Shown here piece by piece: positions 61,164 through 64,000 of a stretch of DNA of 64,000 nucleotides (its first letter is position 1; every line of letters starts with the position of its first letter). Location of the stretch: positions 29,075,128-29,139,127 of the forward strand of contig NC_065576.1 of the NCBI RefSeq assembly GCF_937616625.2, written 5' to 3'. The notes beneath the pieces were generated by a model. The model ran no database searches, was not told the origin of the DNA, and saw only the letters and a program-made list of their open reading frames with translations. This stretch comes from Mercurialis annua (Eukaryota > Streptophyta > Magnoliopsida > Malpighiales > Euphorbiaceae). The translations under genes and the position numbers were made by a program.

Positions 61164-64000
61164 AATCCAAGCGTTTCACGTTTTTAGCGATTTAAGCCAA
61201 AACGTTTACAAACTTTACGAAACAAAATTAAACATTTCACATTTTTAGCGATTTAAACCAAACATTTACAAATGGTACGAAACAAATCCAAACGTTTCAC
61301 ATTTTTAACGATTTAAGCCAAACGTTTACAAACGCCACGAAAAAAATCCAAATGTTTCACCATTTTAGTGAATGAAGCCAAACATTTACAAATGTTACAA
61401 AACAAAATCAAACGTTTAAAACGTTATGAAAAAAATCCAAGCGTTTCACCTTTTTTGAGAATTAAGCCAAATATTTACAAACGATACGAAACAAATCCAA
61501 ACATTTCACCTTTTTAGCGATTTAAGCCAAACGTTTACAAACCCTACGAAACAAAGCCAAACGTTTACAAACGTAACGAAACAAATCCAAGCAGTCCACC
61601 TTTTTAGCAATTGAAGCCAAACGTTTACAAACGATACGAAACAAATCCAAACATTTTAACTTTTAAGCGATTTAAGTCAAAAGTTTACAAAGGTTACGAA
61701 ACAAAACCAAACGTTTAACCTTTTTAGCGATTTAAGCAAAACGTATACAAAAGCTACTAAACAAATCGAAGCGTTTTACCTTTTTAGCGATTTAAGCCAA
61801 ACATTTACAAACGTTACGAAACAAATCTAAACGATTAAACTTTACGAAACCTTTTTTAGCAATTTAAGCCAAAATTTTACAAACGTTACGAAACAAATCC
61901 AAACGTTTCACCTTTTTAGCAATTGAATTCAAACGTTTACAAACGTTACGAAACAAAACCAAACGTTTAAAACGTTACGAAACAAATCCAAACGTTTCAC
62001 TTTTTTACGTTAACTTTTCCCCATTTTAGCGATTTAAGCCAAACGTTTACAAACGTCACGAAACAAATCCAAGCGTTTCACCTTTTCAGCGATTTAAGCC
62101 AAATGCTTACAAACGTTACGAAACAAATCCAAACGTTACACATTTTTAGCAATTTAAGCCAAATGTTTACAAACGTTAAGAAACAAATCCAAACGTTTCA
62201 CATTTTTAGTAATTTAAGGCAAACGTTTACAAATGTTACGAAACAAATCCAAGTGTTTCACCTTTTTGGCAATTTAAGCCAAACGTTTACATGCGTTACG
62301 AAACAAAACCAAACATTTCACCTTTTTAGCGATTTAAACCAAACATTTAAAACGTTACAAAACAAATCCACGCGTTTTACCTTTTTAGCAATTCAAGCCA
62401 AACTCTTACAAACATTACGAAACAAATCCAAACGTTTCCCCTTTTTATAGATCTAAGAAAAACGTTTACAAACTTTACAAAATAAATCCAAACGTTTCCC
62501 CTTTTTAGCGATTTAAGCCAAACGTTTACAAACGTTGCGAAACAAATCCAAGCGTTTCACCTTTTTGGCTATTTAAGCCAAACGTTACGAAACAAATCTA
62601 AACGTTTAAAACGTTATGAAACCCTTTTTAGCAATTTAAGCCAAACGTTTGCAAACTCTACGAAGCAAGTTTCACCCTTTCAGGCATTGAAGCCAAACGT
62701 TAACAAACATTACGAAACAAAACAAAACGTTACGAAACAAATCCAAACATTTCACTTTTTAGAGATTTAAATCACCGTTTCCCCATTTTAGCGATTTAAG
62801 CCAAACGTTTACAAACGTTACGAAATAAATCCAAGCGTTTCAGCTTTTTAGCAATTTATGCCAAACGTTTACAAACGTTACGAAACAAATCCAAACATTA
62901 TACATTTTAGCAATTTATGTCAAACGTTTACAAATGTTACGAAACAAATCCAAGCGTTTCACCTTTTTTGCAATTTAAGCCAAACGTTTACAAACGTTAC
63001 AAAACAAATCCAAACGTTTCAACTTTTTAGTAATTTAAGCCAAACGTTTACAAACATCACAAAAACAAATCCAAACGTTTCACCTTTTTAGCGATTTAAA
63101 CCAAACGTTTAAAACGTTACGAAACAAAGCCAAACATTGCACCTTTTTAGCAATTTAAACCAAACGTTTAAAACGTTACGAAACAAATCCATGCGTTTTA
63201 CCTTTTTAGCAATTTACGCCACACGTTTACAAACGTTGCGAAACAAATCCAAACGTTTCACCTTTTTAGAGATTTAAGCCAAACATTTGCAAACGTTACG
63301 AAACAAATCCAAACGTTTCCCCTTTTAAGCTATTTAAGCGAAACTTTTACAAATGTTACGAAACAAATCCAAGCGTTTAACCTTTATAGCGAATTAAGCC
63401 AAATGTTTACAAAAGTTACGAAACAAATTTAAACGTTTAAAACATTACGAAACCCTTTTTAGCAATTTAAGCTAAACGTTACAAACGTTACGAAACATAT
63501 CCAAATGTTGCACCTTTTCGGCGATTCAAGCCAAACGTTAACAAACGTTACAAAACAAAACAAAACGTTTAAAACGTTATGAAACAAATCCAAACATTTC
63601 ACTTCTTAGCGATTTAAGCCACCATTTACCTATTTTAGCTATTTAAGCCAAACGTTTACAAACGTCACGAAACAAATCCAAGCGTTTCACCTTTTTAGCG
63701 ATTTATGCCAAACATTTACAAACGTTACAAAACAAATCCAAATGTTACACATTTTTAGCAATTTAAGCCAAATGTTTGCAAACGTTACAAAACAAATTCA
63801 AACGTTTCCCATTTTTAGCAATTTAAGCCAAACGTTTACAAACTTTACGAAACAAACCCAAGCGTTTCACCTTTTTAGCAATTTAAGCCAAACGTTTACA
63901 AACGATACAAAACAAATCCAAATGTTTCACCTTTTTAGCGATTTAATCCAAACGTTTACAAAGGTTACGAAATAAATCCAAACTTGTCACCTTTTTAGCA
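61164..64000 (+). repeat. 60-bp satellite array, plus orientation (segment 7, runs off window)
   Basis: Satellite continuing to the end of the window. It contains three successive copies of a higher-order unit marked by GAAACC(C)TTTTT followed by AGCAATTT, at about 61843, 62615 and 63447 (spacing 772 and 832 bp). In each copy a variant monomer, a half-monomer and then a CC-rich half-monomer follow in the same order. Confidence 0.96.
61826..64000 (+). repeat. About 0.8-kb higher-order repeat, at least 2.7 copies
   Basis: Each unit has, in order: a half-monomer ending GAAACCCTTTTT; two full monomers; a half-monomer with AAAACG(TTT)AAAACGTT; a monomer shortened to CACTT(T)TTTA; a second half-monomer with TTTCCCCATTTTAG or a variant; a monomer with AAGCGTTTCA; and one with GTTACACATTTTTAG. 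Earlier, more isolated copies of the same order start near 12269, 14504 and 26796. Confidence 0.72.

Larger units (their letters stand above)
56036..61387 (+). repeat. Segmental duplication, copy 2
   Basis: Copy of 50491-56035. The left junction joins satellite (CAAACATTT) to the inside of the LTR (ATAAAGAGAG) with only a base or so of shared sequence. Compared with copy 1 it has lost about 1.2 kb of satellite (copy-1 region about 51.86-53.13 kb), lost one 60-bp monomer near 58938, gained about 90 bp near 56890-56970, and received a 1.07-kb insertion at 60093. Confidence 0.85.

Noticed and set aside
6444..64000. Interstitial telomere repeat
   Set aside because: TTTTTAGCG resembles the plant telomere word TTTAGGG only superficially; no tandem TTTAGGG is present.

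Overview
This window looks like heterochromatic, satellite-rich DNA from a flowering-plant nuclear genome. I see no intact protein-coding gene, tRNA or rRNA. The evidence for a plant is: degenerate Ty3/gypsy LTR retrotransposons whose primer-binding site matches plant initiator tRNA-Met; LTRs of 2.6-3.0 kb; and decay concentrated at CpG and CAG sites, as expected from plant CG and CHG methylation. I cannot name the species.

About 46.7 kb of the 64 kb is one tandem satellite with a 60-bp monomer. It is written as six decamers: AAACGTTTAC, AAACGTTACG, AAACAAATCC, AAACGTTTCA, CCTTTTTAGC, GATTTAAGCC. Because 60 is a multiple of three and one frame of the consensus has no stop, the array generates many spurious open frames of a 20-residue repeat. 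The array lies in minus orientation at 6444-9794. It flips at a palindromic AAACGTTT (9787-9794) and then runs in plus orientation to the end of the window, broken only by insertions. It has nested higher-order structure: a 417-bp tandem duplication, a 2.06-kb unit present three times, three small inverted blocks, a roughly 0.8-kb unit at the right end, and a 5.5-kb tandem segmental duplication that also copied part of an LTR.

Layout: 1-147 (TA)n; 148-1516 AT-rich sequence resembling LTR DNA of an unassigned element; 1517-6443 element A, a truncated gypsy element on the minus strand (LTR, PBS, broken gag); 6444-9794 inverted satellite; 9795-21227 satellite; 21228-26400 element B, same family on the plus strand (LTR, PBS, broken gag-protease, start of RT), cut off and fused to satellite; 26401-38112 satellite; 38113-40696 solo LTR E with a perfect 5-bp target duplication (ATTAC); 40697-49863 satellite with three inverted blocks; about 49864-51167 truncated LTR C; 51168-56035 satellite; 56036-56721 LTR fragment D, a duplicate of the inner part of C; 56722-60092 satellite; 60093-61163 an insertion of unknown type, absent from the sister duplicate; 61164-64000 satellite running off the window.

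Nothing here works as a gene network. The window records repeated LTR-element insertion into a satellite, decay by deamination, element loss by LTR-LTR recombination (solo LTR) and truncation, and satellite turnover by unequal exchange and inversion. The features I find most worth a second look are the 10-bp internal register of the monomer, inversion junctions at palindromic AAACGTTT, and clusters of short hairpin-forming palindromes inside the LTRs, including one with paired compensating changes. All comparisons were made by eye. Boundaries are good to a few bases where I quote a junction and to some tens of bases for higher-order repeats.
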